From the NCBI GenBank assembly GCA_026785975.1, contig JAJAZB010000284.1, positions 1 to 32,120 on the forward strand: a stretch of 32,120 bases of DNA, written 5' to 3'. The notes under the pieces are model-generated. The model ran no database searches. It was not told the origin of the DNA and worked only from the letters and a program-made list of their open reading frames with translations. The stretch is from Cytophagaceae bacterium. GTDB lineage: Bacteria > Bacteroidota > Bacteroidia > Cytophagales > Spirosomataceae. Shown here piece after piece: positions 1 through 8,271 of this stretch. Made by a program: the position numbers and the translations under genes. Position 1 is the first letter of the stretch; every line of letters begins with the position of its first letter.

Positions 1-105
1 CAGGGAACAACCAAGTTGGGTGAAGATTTGACCGCACCCTACGCCTTCACCTGGAGCAACGTGGCGGCGGGCAGCTACGCACTGACGGCCAAAGCCACCG
101 ATAAC
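1..105 (+). repeat. Copy 1 of 105-bp perfect repeat in Ig modules
   Basis: Bases 1-105 match 286-390 exactly, with a period of 285 bp (95 codons). Identity is complete at synonymous sites and breaks at a GCC/CTG codon after GATAAC. The repeat may extend to the left of the window. Confidence 0.95.
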
Positions 106-984
106 GCCGGGGCGACGAGCACTTCAGCAGTGGTGAACGTGACGGTGACCGCGCCCGCCAACCAGTCGCCGAGCGTAAGCCTGACATCCCCGGCCAACAA
201 TGCCAGTTTCACCGCTTCGGCCAGCATTGCGCTATTGGCCAACGCCAGCGACGGGGATGGCAGCGTTTCTAAAGTGGAGTTTTTCCAGGGAACAACCAAG
301 TTGGGTGAAGATTTGACCGCACCCTACGCCTTCACCTGGAGCAACGTGGCGGCGGGCAGCTACGCACTGACGGCCAAAGCCACCGATAACCTGGGCGCAA
401 TGACTACGTCGGCGACGATCAACGTGACAGTTAACGGAGGCGGGCCGGTGGCCGACATCAGCGGCCCCGACTGCGCGAACACCAACGCCGTGCTGACGTA
501 TGAACTCAGTGCCGCCAACCGGGCGAACGCTACGAGCTACTCCTGGTGGTGTACCGGTTCGACGGCCAGCCTTGCTTCCCCGGCGGGCCAGCCCTACAAA
601 ACCACGATCGACTTTGGCCCCTGGTTCAGCGGCGGGCAGGTCTGCGTGGGAGTCGGCTACTCCGCCGCGCCCTGGCACAAGCAATTTTGCAAAACTGTAG
701 GCCGTTGCACCGCCCGCCTCAGTGCCGAAGTTTGGGAAGAATTGCCTACAAATCCAGTCTTTCCCAACCCCACGCCCGAAGGCTTCACCTTCGTGGCCGA
801 CCACCCCGTGCGCAGCCTGCGCGTACTCGACCTGTTGGGCCGTGAACACGTCAGCGCCGGGGTGCTTGAAATGGGCCAGCGCGTGAATTTTGGCGAACGC
901 CTGGAAGCCGGAAGCTATACGCTCCGCATCGAATATACCGACCAAACCCGCCGGACGGTGAAGCTGATGAAGACGGGGCGATGA
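1..984 (+). CDS. Secreted Ig-repeat protein with T9SS type A sorting domain (5' partial)
   Basis: The reading frame is open from the first base, so the N-terminus lies outside the window. The 327 visible residues hold one partial and one complete Ig-like module (about 95 residues each, the kind common in bacterial adhesins and glycoside hydrolases), then a Cys-containing beta-rich region at about 150-235. The last 75 residues are a type IX secretion sorting domain: an FPNPTPEGFTF start, an LLGRE turn, an EAGSYTLRIEY strand, and a basic KLMK ending. The protein should cross the outer membrane by the T9SS and be released or anchored at the surface. The catalytic or binding part, if any, is upstream. 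The two Ig modules share a 105-bp stretch identical in DNA, a sign of recent repeat expansion or conversion. Confidence 0.9.
   Translation, partial: QGTTKLGEDLTAPYAFTWSNVAAGSYALTAKATDNAGATSTSAVVNVTVTAPANQSPSVSLTSPANNASFTASASIALLANASDGDGSVSKVEFFQGTTKLGEDLTAPYAFTWSNVAAGSYALTAKATDNLGAMTTSATINVTVNGGGPVADISGPDCANTNAVLTYELSAANRANATSYSWWCTGSTASLASPAGQPYKTTIDFGPWFSGGQVCVGVGYSAAPWHKQFCKTVGRCTARLSAEVWEELPTNPVFPNPTPEGFTFVADHPVRSLRVLDLLGREHVSAGVLEMGQRVNFGERLEAGSYTLRIEYTDQTRRTVKLMKTGR
286..390 (+). repeat. Copy 2 of 105-bp perfect repeat in Ig modules
   Basis: This is the second copy of the stretch at 1-105. It encodes the strand-rich core of the Ig-like module, from QGTTKLGED to KATDN. Confidence 0.95.
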
Positions 985-1071
985 GAGGGGACTGGCCCTT
1001 CCGAAAATACTCGTTCGAAATGCCCCCAACCCCCTAAAAGGGGGCTTAAACAGCCTGGAAGAATCTGCCAT

Positions 1072-1093
1072 AAAAAGCCCTCTTTCGGAGGGC
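1072..1093 (-). terminator. Intrinsic terminator, minus-strand orientation
   Basis: On the minus strand GCCCTC, a 5-nt loop and GAGGGC are followed by TTTTT. The 6-bp GC-rich stem and T-run fit a Rho-independent terminator for leftward transcription, although the nearest minus-strand gene ends 1 kb away. A weaker C5/G5 hairpin at 1030-1044 could serve the rightward gene ending at 984. Confidence 0.5.
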
Positions 1094-1123
1094 GGGGAAG
1101 CCCGTTCGTGAAAACTCCCTAAA

Positions 1124-1149
1124 CCCCACCCCGAGTACTCGGGGTGGGG
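1124..1149. repeat. 26-bp perfect palindrome left of transposase relic
   Basis: CCCCACCCCGAGT is followed directly by its reverse complement. A degenerate counterpart (C4 ACCCT ... GGGG TTTGGGG) lies at 1654-1681 on the other side of the transposase relic. The flanking bases also mirror each other (AAAACTCCCTAAAC on the left, GTTTGGGGAGGAAAA on the right). Together they look like the ends of a REP/RAYT-type unit. Confidence 0.7.
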
Positions 1150-1161
1150 CGGGCAAGTATC

Positions 1162-1176
1162 ACGGGCTTTAGCCCT
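1162..1176 (+). repeat. REP-like short palindrome, left copy
   Basis: ACGGGCTTTAGCCCT is the exact reverse complement of 1621-1635. It is also nearly self-complementary (GGGCT-TT-AGCCC). Paired short palindromes bracketing a Y1 transposase gene are the typical arrangement of REP-associated tyrosine transposases. Confidence 0.7.
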
Positions 1177-1196
1177 GACCCACCAAGCCCAGGTCG

Positions 1197-1628
1197 TACG
1201 TCAAAATTTGGGTACACGCCGTTTGGGGTACCAAACACCGGGAGCCACTGCTGACCCAATCGGTCAGAACCGAGCTTTTCAGGCACATTCGCGAGAATGC
1301 CCGTGTCAAGGAAATCTACCTGGATTTTATCAATGGCGTGGACGATCACGCGACGCCTTATTCGCGCTAAACGCTAACATGAGCATTGCCAAAATGATGC
1401 AACTCATCAAAGGCGAATCGTCGTTTTGGGCGAACAAAGAAGGGCTGTTGCCGAACGCCCCTCTCGAATGGTCGCAGGAGTATTTTGCCGTGTCCGTCAG
1501 TGAGTCGCAGGTTGAACGCGTACAGGAATTACATCCGCAACCAGGAGGAGCATCATCGTCAGAAGACGTTTGCCGGGGAATGCACGGAATTCCCGGAGAA
1601 ATACGGATTCACGCGCATTAAGGGCTAA
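1197..1628 (+). pseudogene. IS200-like / RAYT Y1 transposase, frameshifted relic
   Basis: Three frames must be joined to read the protein. The first gives VHAVWGTKHREPLLTQSV on to INGVDDH. The second gives LFALNANMSIAKMMQLIKG, then SSFWAN and EYFAVSVSESQVERVQ. The third gives YIRNQEEHHRQKTF and EKYGFTRIKG before a TAA at 1626. These are hallmark blocks of the Y1 (PF01797) REP-associated transposase. The first frameshift falls in the HUH motif: the expected CAC-GTG-CAC reads CAC-GCGAC, so one base is lost and the second catalytic His is destroyed. The second lies in CAGGAATTACATC at about 1526. The gene cannot make an active enzyme. The 5' end is set where similarity appears to begin; no start codon is visible. 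Confidence 0.82.
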
Positions 1629-1635
1629 AGCCCGT
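1621..1635 (-). repeat. REP-like short palindrome, right copy
   Basis: This is the exact inverted copy of 1162-1176. It overlaps the stop codon of the transposase relic. Confidence 0.7.
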
Positions 1636-1653
1636 TGGGTGGATTGCCACTCG

Positions 1654-1681
1654 GCCCCACCCTGAAGAGCGGGGTTTGGGG
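1654..1681. repeat. Degenerate palindrome right of transposase relic
   Basis: An imperfect hairpin (CCCCACCCT / AGCGGGGTTTGGGG) that mirrors the perfect palindrome at 1124-1149 and closes the REP-like unit on the right. Confidence 0.5.
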
Positions 1682-1753
1682 AGGAAAACGTGCTCTGCCG
1701 TCGTGGGCAGTATCCGCGCCGACCGGAGCTTAATTGTGTATTTTGACTTTTCC

Positions 1754-1792
1754 TACCGGTCGGACCCTGAGTTACTCGGGGTCCGACCGGTA
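1754..1792. repeat. 39-bp palindrome (TACCGGTCGGACC type)
   Basis: An 18-bp stem with one T/G mismatch and a TTA loop: TACCGGTCGGACCCTGAG, then CTCGGGGTCCGACCGGTA. It is followed by TTGTTTTG, so it could also end transcription. It shares the GGTCCGAC core with the palindrome at 16344-16370, which suggests a dispersed repeat family. Confidence 0.7.
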
Positions 1793-1964
1793 TTGTTTTG
1801 TGCCGCTTCCTGACCCGGTTAAGCCTTCTCGCTTAAGTCGGTCCGTTCTCATTTGAAACGAGATAGAAAAAATAAATCGTGGTCGATAACCTCAGCAGGC
1901 CGGGGGCGATACACAGGAAAAGCAACATTCATTTTGATTTCCAACCTCCTAAACGTCTACTGCC

Positions 1965-2210
1965 ATGAAAGCTGTCTTTGCCCTAACCGGACTCCTGTTC
2001 TTCACCCTGTTGGGACTTCAAACCCAAATCACCCTGTTCGAATTGAAACTGGAGTTTCAGGTCTATTTTGAACTGAACTACCACCAGGGAAGGATCGGCC
2101 AGAACGAGCATCAGCCGGAAAATAATCAGTATCAAGCCAGCAACATCTCTCACTTAAACTCGAAATTATACGACAAGGTCGGAATGGGTGCAGCGAAAAT
2201 CTGGAGTTGA
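1965..2210 (+). CDS. Possible small membrane-anchored or exported protein (81 aa)
   Basis: An ATG opens an 81-codon ORF whose first 20 residues (MKAVFALTGLLFFTLLGLQT) look like a signal peptide or membrane anchor. A polar, Gln/Asn-rich part follows. I do not recognise a family. The last 60 bases overlap the 3' end of the convergent TonB receptor gene, which weakens the case for the full length. No clear promoter or ribosome site is seen. It could be a spurious ORF. Confidence 0.3.
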   Translation: MKAVFALTGLLFFTLLGLQTQITLFELKLEFQVYFELNYHQGRIGQNEHQPENNQYQASNISHLNSKLYDKVGMGAAKIWS

Positions 2211-4552
2211 TACGCTTTGGTAGCGCGGTTTTCGGTGCGAAAAAAGACGGAGTACGCGTTTTTACGCCCGTACAAATTATACACGGTAAACGTCCAGTGA
2301 CCCTGCCAACGGCGATCTTTCATGCTGGGGCTGTAGATATTCCACGAAAAATCGAGGCGGTGGTAGGCCGGAATGCGTTCCTGGTTGCGTTCGTTGTAGT
2401 ACGGGTAAATCCGGCCCTGATAGCCGATGTAGCCCTCCGGCGCGGTGTAGGGCCGTCCGCTGCTGTAAGCAAACGTGAACGAAAAACTGTGGTGCTTGCC
2501 CTGGTTGATGTTGAGGCTGGCGTTGAACGTATGCGGACGGTCGTAGTTGGCCCGGTACCAGTCGCCGCCGTTGATGCGCTCGCGAAAACTGGCTCCCTGA
2601 TCGACCTGGTTGAAGGTCCGGGCGAAGGTGTAGTTGACCCAGCCGGTGAGTTCGCCTTTCTTTTTGGCCAACATCACTTCCAAACCGTAGGCCTTGCTGC
2701 GGCCCTGCAAAAGTTGCGTTTCGGGGTAGGGTTGGAGCAGGAAATCGGCACCGGGTTTGTAGTCGATTACGTTTTGGGTCGTGCGCCAGTAACCCTCCAG
2801 CGTGAGTTCGTAAATGTTTTCGTTCAAATTCTGGAACCAACCCGCCGAGAGTAACTGGCTGATTTGCGGGCGGATGTGCTCGTCGCTGGTTTTCCAACGG
2901 GCGGTGGGCAGGGGCGTCGTCGTGTTGGTTACTACTTGCAAATACTGCCGCATGAGGTTGTAGCCAAATTTGACCGAGGCGTTGGGACCCACCGAGTAGC
3001 GAATGCCCAGGCGTGGCTCGAAGCCGCCGTAGCGGTGGGTCACCTGTCCGGCGCCATAGCGCACGGAATCGATTACGGATACTTCATCCACGGACTCGCC
3101 CGTGGCGTAACGGCGCACCAAACCCGGCCCGAGGTTCATGAAATACGAATACCGCAACCCCGCCGACACGGCCAGATTGGGCGTGAGACTCATCTCGTCG
3201 TCGGCGTGAATGGCGAGTTCAACGGCGTTTTCATTGGGCGTTTTCTGATAATTCACGCTCGGACTGCTGCCCGGCAGGAGTTCACCCGGATTGAGCCGGT
3301 AGTGCGTGGCGTTGACGCCCACTTCGGTTTTATGGTCTTTCCACTGGTAGTTGAGGTTGGTCTTAAACTGTCGTTGCAACAAGCCTTGCTGTAGCACGAC
3401 TTTGTTGGACGAGTTCAACTCGGGCGATAAAATCTTGGGCACGTAACTGGCCACGATGGCCGTGGTCTGGAGATTGAGGCGGGAGTTGATCGCCAGAAAC
3501 CACCGCGCCATGCCGTTGAGAGTTTTGTGGTCGTACTGCGTCGAGGTGGCGTTGATGTTGGCCAGACTACCCAGCAGCGAAGTCTGGAAAAAGTCTTTGC
3601 TCCAGTACCCCGACACCGTAAACGTGTTGCGGTCGTTGGCCCGCCAAAACAATTTCGCGGCGGCATCGCCAAAGTTGGCCTTGATGTTGTTGAGCCGCTT
3701 GGAGGCCAGTGGCAACAGGAAATCATTGAACGCGCCCCGGCCCGATACCAGCAAAGCCATTTTTCCCTTCACAATGGGAATTTCAGCAGTCAACCGATTG
3801 GAGACCAGACTGATACCTCCGGTCAGTTGAAACTTCTCCAGGCTGGGGTTTTTCAGGGCGATGTCGAGCACCGAGGCCGCCCGACCGCCGTAGCGGGCGG
3901 GTACGTTGCCTTTGTACAAATCCAACCCGCTGACGGCATCGGGCGGGAACGCCGAAAACAACCCGAACATGTGGGTAGGATTGAAGATGGGCATATCGTC
4001 GAGTAGAATCAGATTCTGGTCGGTGGTGCCCCCGCGTATGTTAACCCCGTTGGCGGCCTCGCCCACGCTGCTCACGCCAGGCAGCATTTGCAGCCCCCGC
4101 AAGATGTCGACTTCCCCCATGGCCGAGGGTAGTTTTTGCAAGGTTTTAATGTTAATCTGGCTCACGCCCAACAAGGGTTGCCGGATAGTGCGGTCGAAGC
4201 CCTTGCTGGTCACCACGACTTCCTCCAACTGGCTCGATACCGTACCCAGGCGCACGTCGAGGCGGGCATCGCGCTGGATGTTCATCACCACCCGGAAGGG
4301 TACGTACCCCACGTGCCGCACCACCACAATACGCGGCCCCGACGTGACGGTAATGGCAAAGCGCCCTTCGGCGTCGGTGTAGGTACCCGTCACCGATTTG
4401 TTGTAATCAACGACAATAGCCGCCCGGACGAGGGGTTTACCATCGGTCGAATCACGCACCACGCCGCTAAGCGTGTAGCCGTAGGTCATTTGGGCGGAGG
4501 CACGGTGCCCGAGCAAGGCCAGGGCAGTCAGGAAGAGGAGAAGTCGGTTCAT
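2150..4552 (-). CDS. TonB-dependent receptor with carboxypeptidase-like N-terminal domain
   Basis: An 800-residue outer-membrane receptor that would import a ligand using TonB energy. Residues 1-21 form a signal peptide ending in ASAQ. A carboxypeptidase-regulatory-like domain follows (SGVVRDSTDGKPL), then a plug domain at about 110-240 with LEEVVVTSK, GVNIRGGTTDQNLILLDD and GNVPARYGGRAASVLDI. The remainder is a 22-strand-type beta barrel. The start at 4552 is chosen because the signal peptide begins there. An upstream ATG at 4609 overlaps the TGA of the preceding gene (ATGA) and would add 19 residues, so translational coupling is possible. It is the last gene of a cluster with three DUF4249 lipoproteins, a common pairing in Bacteroidota. 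The substrate is unknown. Confidence 0.92.
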   Translation of the reverse strand: MNRLLLFLTALALLGHRASAQMTYGYTLSGVVRDSTDGKPLVRAAIVVDYNKSVTGTYTDAEGRFAITVTSGPRIVVVRHVGYVPFRVVMNIQRDARLDVRLGTVSSQLEEVVVTSKGFDRTIRQPLLGVSQINIKTLQKLPSAMGEVDILRGLQMLPGVSSVGEAANGVNIRGGTTDQNLILLDDMPIFNPTHMFGLFSAFPPDAVSGLDLYKGNVPARYGGRAASVLDIALKNPSLEKFQLTGGISLVSNRLTAEIPIVKGKMALLVSGRGAFNDFLLPLASKRLNNIKANFGDAAAKLFWRANDRNTFTVSGYWSKDFFQTSLLGSLANINATSTQYDHKTLNGMARWFLAINSRLNLQTTAIVASYVPKILSPELNSSNKVVLQQGLLQRQFKTNLNYQWKDHKTEVGVNATHYRLNPGELLPGSSPSVNYQKTPNENAVELAIHADDEMSLTPNLAVSAGLRYSYFMNLGPGLVRRYATGESVDEVSVIDSVRYGAGQVTHRYGGFEPRLGIRYSVGPNASVKFGYNLMRQYLQVVTNTTTPLPTARWKTSDEHIRPQISQLLSAGWFQNLNENIYELTLEGYWRTTQNVIDYKPGADFLLQPYPETQLLQGRSKAYGLEVMLAKKKGELTGWVNYTFARTFNQVDQGASFRERINGGDWYRANYDRPHTFNASLNINQGKHHSFSFTFAYSSGRPYTAPEGYIGYQGRIYPYYNERNQERIPAYHRLDFSWNIYSPSMKDRRWQGHWTFTVYNLYGRKNAYSVFFRTENRATKAYQLQIFAAPIPTLSYNFEFK

Positions 4553-4605
4553 GCAATTGTAAAGGGAATAATCGTCGGGGGTTGAAGGTTGGTAAAAAAC
4601 AAGAT

Positions 4606-5778
4606 TCATTGACGCCAGCCCTCCGGTTGGGTGGCCGTCCGGGTGTCGCTGGGAATGCAAAGCGCCGTGGGCGGACGAAAGCCAAACGGGGTTCTGACAA
4701 ACGGCTCGGGAATCGGCGCACGGTTTCCGTTCTGGGCTTGAAACAGCCCCAACGGAGTCCCGGTGGCGTTTTTTCGGTCGAGCCAGTAGCGGCTGGTACT
4801 CACGGCACCCACCGTAAAATAACCCACCACAATCTCACGCTCATTGGCGAGGTTACGTACGTTGCCAATGAGTGGAACCGGCGGGGTATCGGCCAGCCCG
4901 CCATTGGCCTGGGTTTGGGCCTGAAACAACTGGTAATAACGGTAGGCCTCGGCGGTCAGCGCTTGCTGACGAATCTCGACCAACGCACCCTGAGCCTGAT
5001 AGTACGGAATTTGCCCCGCTCGCCGCCCGATGATGGGTTGTCCGTTGGAAAAGCGGTCGGCGAAAACATTGATGTCCCGACTGAAGAACAGATCCCAGCA
5101 CTTGAAGCGGCAATTGTAATCGTACCAGTGTGGCGGAACCGCGTTGGGGTAGGAGAAAGGCGCATTGCTGCCGCACGCATTTTCGCCGATCAGCACGGTA
5201 CCCTGGCAGGAGTGGCACCAGTCCTGCCGTTCCCAGAGCGTCCAGGTCCAGCGGTAAAAATTACGGGCATCCGCCGGATCCTGCGTGTCGATGTACAGGT
5301 CGTGGGTCGGTATAAAATACTCCCGTTGCGCGTCGGCAATGCCCTGCGGATTAAACTGATCGTACACCTTGTTCAGGGGTGGCACGGTTTGCATCGTTTC
5401 CACCGTCGACTCGTAGCGTTGGCCTCCCGGCGTCGTGAAGCGCAACTGATATTGGTCGCCGATCCGTCCCCGGTAGCCCTCGGGCAATTCGTACGAACCT
5501 AGGGTAGTCTCGCGCAGGGAAATCGCCGCGCCGTTGACGAGGACCGTCACCTTAGCACCGGTCATGGGTTCTTCCACAAATTCATTGAAGGGCTTGGCCA
5601 GCGAGCGCACCAGCCGCACAAACTGACGTTCGGCCTGGTCGGTTATCGAGGCGTCTACCACGAGAATCTCGCCTTCGAGGTTGAGATTCGGGTCGTATTC
5701 TTCGACACACCCCTGCCCACCCATCAGCAAAGCGCCAAAAAGAAGGAGTCGAATCGTGCGAAAGTTTGTTGATGTCAT
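4606..5778 (-). CDS. DUF4249 family lipoprotein, copy 3 of tandem array
   Basis: A 390-residue exported protein. A hydrophobic segment ends in an imperfect lipobox (GGQGC, Cys24), followed by VEEYDPNLNLEGEILVVDAS, the usual opening of DUF4249 proteins. The centre has the conserved TLWERQDWCHSC block, then single cysteines and DYNCRFKCWDL, so five cysteines could form disulfides in the periplasm. The C-terminus is rich in Pro. Its lipobox is the least canonical of the three paralogs and its sequence the most diverged. The TonB receptor gene follows within 53 bp or overlaps it. DUF4249 proteins are known as probable surface or periplasmic partners of TonB receptors; the molecular role is not established. 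Confidence 0.88.
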   Translation of the reverse strand: MTSTNFRTIRLLLFGALLMGGQGCVEEYDPNLNLEGEILVVDASITDQAERQFVRLVRSLAKPFNEFVEEPMTGAKVTVLVNGAAISLRETTLGSYELPEGYRGRIGDQYQLRFTTPGGQRYESTVETMQTVPPLNKVYDQFNPQGIADAQREYFIPTHDLYIDTQDPADARNFYRWTWTLWERQDWCHSCQGTVLIGENACGSNAPFSYPNAVPPHWYDYNCRFKCWDLFFSRDINVFADRFSNGQPIIGRRAGQIPYYQAQGALVEIRQQALTAEAYRYYQLFQAQTQANGGLADTPPVPLIGNVRNLANEREIVVGYFTVGAVSTSRYWLDRKNATGTPLGLFQAQNGNRAPIPEPFVRTPFGFRPPTALCIPSDTRTATQPEGWRQ

Positions 5779-5804
5779 GCGGCGTTTTTCAAAATAACTC
5801 TAAT

Positions 5805-6977
5805 TCAGCGCCAGCCCTCCGGCTTGATGGGCGTGCGGGTGTCGCTGGGTACGCAACGGGCCGGTGGCGGGCGCAGTGGGAATGGCGTGGCCGGTTCGGG
5901 ATTGGGCGCGTGGCCAAACAAGGTCAGCAGCAGGCCGATGCCCGTGCCCGAGGTGTTCCGGCGGTCGAGCCAGTAGCGCACACCCGACACCGACGAAGCC
6001 GAGAAGTACCCCACCACATTTTCGCTGCTGACGTCGAGGCTGCGCACGTTGCCGACGATGGGCGAGGGCGGCGTATCGGCCAGGCCACCGGTGTTCTGGG
6101 TTTGGTCCTCAAATAGTTTGAAATAGCGGTAGGCACCCGGCGTGAGGGCATACTGGCGAATTTCAACGAGCGCGGGCTGCCGGTGGTAGAGGGGAATTTT
6201 AGCGACCAGCCGCCCGGTGAGGGGCCGGCCATTGCCGTACACATCAGCAAACAGGTTCAGTTCCACGCCCCGGATGATGTCCCAGCAGGGTGAGATGCAG
6301 TCGTAATCGAAAAAATTGTTGACGGGTAAGGTGTTGTCGGTTCGGCAATTTCCATCGCCCGTGAGGTCGTTGGTCGAGATAAAAATTCCCCGTTGGCAGG
6401 AAGCGCAGTACACCTGTTGTTCCCAGAGTGTCCAGCGCCACTGGTAGAAATTGCGCTCATCGGCTGGGTCCTGGGTATCGATATAAATCAGGTTGGCCGG
6501 GGTAAACCGCGTCCGCTCAGCATTAGCAATGCCCTGACTGTCAAAGGCATCGTACACCTTCCCGATTTTTGGGCCCGTTGGCATGGTTTCCACCGACGAT
6601 TCGTAGTGTTTGCCGTCGGGCAGTTGAAAGCGCAACTGGTAGCGGCTACCCGCCTGGCCCCGGAAGCCCTCGGGGAGTTCATACGTGCCGGGCGTTACGA
6701 TGCTCTCGTTCAATTTGATCCCCGGCGTCCCGTTGACGAGTACTTCCACCTGGGCACCCCTCACCGCGACGGTGGATGCGAAATTGCGGTTGAACACGCG
6801 CGACCGGCCAATTTTAACCGTCTGTTTTTCGGCAATATCCGTAAGCACGCCATCCACCACCAATACTTCAGCCGTCAGCGTGAGTTTGGGTTCGTAGGGA
6901 TCGACGCAGGCGGACAAACCCAGCAGCAAAGCGCCAACCACGACCATGGATTTTCGTAAAAAAGGGAGAGAAAGCAT
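5805..6977 (-). CDS. DUF4249 family lipoprotein, copy 2 of tandem array
   Basis: A 390-residue paralog of its neighbours. The signal peptide ends in a canonical lipobox (LSAC, Cys24), and the mature part begins CVDPYEPKLTL. It keeps the TLWEQQVYCASCQRG motif and DYDCISPCWDI, with a further Cys between. It sits 26 bp upstream of copy 3, so the two are likely co-transcribed. Its 108-bp upstream region closely resembles that of copy 1, including a promoter-like TTGG-N19-TAGTTTG, so copies 1 and 2 arose by duplication of a 1263-bp unit including the regulatory DNA. Confidence 0.9.
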   Translation of the reverse strand: MLSLPFLRKSMVVVGALLLGLSACVDPYEPKLTLTAEVLVVDGVLTDIAEKQTVKIGRSRVFNRNFASTVAVRGAQVEVLVNGTPGIKLNESIVTPGTYELPEGFRGQAGSRYQLRFQLPDGKHYESSVETMPTGPKIGKVYDAFDSQGIANAERTRFTPANLIYIDTQDPADERNFYQWRWTLWEQQVYCASCQRGIFISTNDLTGDGNCRTDNTLPVNNFFDYDCISPCWDIIRGVELNLFADVYGNGRPLTGRLVAKIPLYHRQPALVEIRQYALTPGAYRYFKLFEDQTQNTGGLADTPPSPIVGNVRSLDVSSENVVGYFSASSVSGVRYWLDRRNTSGTGIGLLLTLFGHAPNPEPATPFPLRPPPARCVPSDTRTPIKPEGWR

Positions 6978-7008
6978 GAAAACGGGTTCTGAGCAAAAAA
7001 CGGAGGCA

Positions 7009-7038
7009 CAAACTACCGATAGTTCAGTTGGGCACCAA
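7009..7038 (-). promoter_or_regulatory. Promoter-like element before DUF4249 copy 2
   Basis: On the minus strand TTGG, a 19-nt spacer and TAGTTTG resemble the Bacteroidota -33 (TTTG) and -7 (TAnnTTTG) boxes, about 31 nt before the start codon. The same arrangement and spacing recur before copy 1. Confidence 0.45.
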
Positions 7039-7085
7039 CGGCCCTGCTCGCGGGATAAATGGGATTGATCGCAAAATTTGCTCTG

Positions 7086-8240
7086 CTATTTTGGCCAACC
7101 CACTGGTTTAAAGGGCGTACGGCCCTCGCCGGGTACACAGACCGCCGTCGGTGGACGGAGGGCACTGGGAGGTTCGGGATTGGCCGGGCGGTTGTTGAGT
7201 CCGACGAATAAATTGATGGGTAGTCCGCTGACATTTTGCCGGTCGAGCCAGTAACGCACCGAGGCGACCGACGAAGCCCCGAAATACCCCGTTACCTTAT
7301 CCTGCTCGTCGGTTCGGTTGCGCACGTTGCCCAGGAGTGGCGCGGGCGGGGTGTCGGCCAGGCCACCCGTGTTCTGGCTTTGATCCTGGAGGAGCTTGAA
7401 ATACCGGTACGCTTCCCGGCTCAGGGAGGACTGCCGGATTTCGATCAGCGCACCCAGATTCTGATAATATGGAATCGTGGCGACCAGCCGACCCACCACC
7501 GGGCGGCCCTTGGAGTACGCGTCGTCGAACAGATTGACGTCCAGATTCCGAATAATTTCCCAGCACGAACCCAGGCAATTATAATCGTAAAGATTACTGG
7601 GTAGCAGCGAGCGGGTGGTCTGGCAACTCCCCGACAAGGCATTGGCACTCAGGTTATAAATTCCCTGCTGGCAGGTTGCACACCAGGTTTGCTGTTCCCA
7701 GAGCGTCCAATTCCAGCGGTAAAAATTACGCGCATCCGCCCGGTCCTGGAAGTCAATGTAGATCAGATTGGCGGGTAGCGCCCGCGTTTTTTCAATGTTG
7801 ACGACCCCCGCCGCGTCAAAACGATCGTACACTTTTCCAATGGGAGGCACCCCCGGCATTACCTCGACGGACGACTCGTAACTCTGGCTTCCAATCTGAA
7901 AGCGCAACTGGTAACTACTGCCCACTTTTCCCCGAAAATCATCGGGTGCTTCATATTGACCTTTGACGGTGCCCTCCCGCAAGGCGATCAGCGTCTGGCC
8001 GTTGACCAGAATCTCCGCGCGGGCACCCTCCACGGGTATCGTGGCCGGGATACCGTTGAATAGTTGGGCGCGGGCGATTTTCACGACCTGTTTTTCGGGT
8101 AAATCCGTCACGGTACCATCCACAACGAGCAGAACGGCATCAGTGACGAAGTTCCCTTCGTAAGGCGCTACGCAGGCGGACAAACCCAGCAGCAGGATAC
8201 CAACGACGATAGATTTTCGTGAGGAAAGAAAAGAAAGCAT
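7086..8240 (-). CDS. DUF4249 family lipoprotein, copy 1 of tandem array
   Basis: A 384-residue lipoprotein, first gene of the array. The signal peptide ends in LSAC (Cys23), and the mature part begins CVAPYEGNFVTDAVLLVVDG. The central TLWEQQTWCATCQQG block and DYNCLGSCWEI carry the family's cysteine pattern. Later blocks (TGGLADTPPAPLLGNVRN, a VRYWLDRQNVSG segment) are nearly shared with copy 2. The three copies differ most in the loop between the CxxC and the DYxC motif, which could hold ligand specificity; that is inference. The ABC permease gene ends 115 bp upstream on the same strand. Confidence 0.9.
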   Translation of the reverse strand: MLSFLSSRKSIVVGILLLGLSACVAPYEGNFVTDAVLLVVDGTVTDLPEKQVVKIARAQLFNGIPATIPVEGARAEILVNGQTLIALREGTVKGQYEAPDDFRGKVGSSYQLRFQIGSQSYESSVEVMPGVPPIGKVYDRFDAAGVVNIEKTRALPANLIYIDFQDRADARNFYRWNWTLWEQQTWCATCQQGIYNLSANALSGSCQTTRSLLPSNLYDYNCLGSCWEIIRNLDVNLFDDAYSKGRPVVGRLVATIPYYQNLGALIEIRQSSLSREAYRYFKLLQDQSQNTGGLADTPPAPLLGNVRNRTDEQDKVTGYFGASSVASVRYWLDRQNVSGLPINLFVGLNNRPANPEPPSALRPPTAVCVPGEGRTPFKPVGWPK

Positions 8241-8271
8241 GAAACCTGGTTCAGAGAATCGAGCGAAGGCG

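Noticed and set aside
1030-1044. C5-TAAAA-G5 hairpin as terminator of the Ig-repeat gene
   Set aside because: The stem is only 5 bp with no T-run after it, so it is mentioned only as a weak alternative.
232-1071. 279-codon ORF on the minus strand opposite the Ig-repeat gene
   Set aside because: Its sequence is a shadow of a clear T9SS protein frame and is Arg/His/Gly-rich without domain character.
1853-2071. 72-codon ORF overlapping the small 1965-2210 ORF
   Set aside because: It has no signal or domain features and its frame runs through apparently noncoding DNA; the overlapping ORF with a signal-like start is the better candidate.
4582-5502. 306-codon plus-strand ORF opposite the third DUF4249 gene
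   Set aside because: It is the antisense of a recognised family protein; the long opening is due to GC-rich codon bias.
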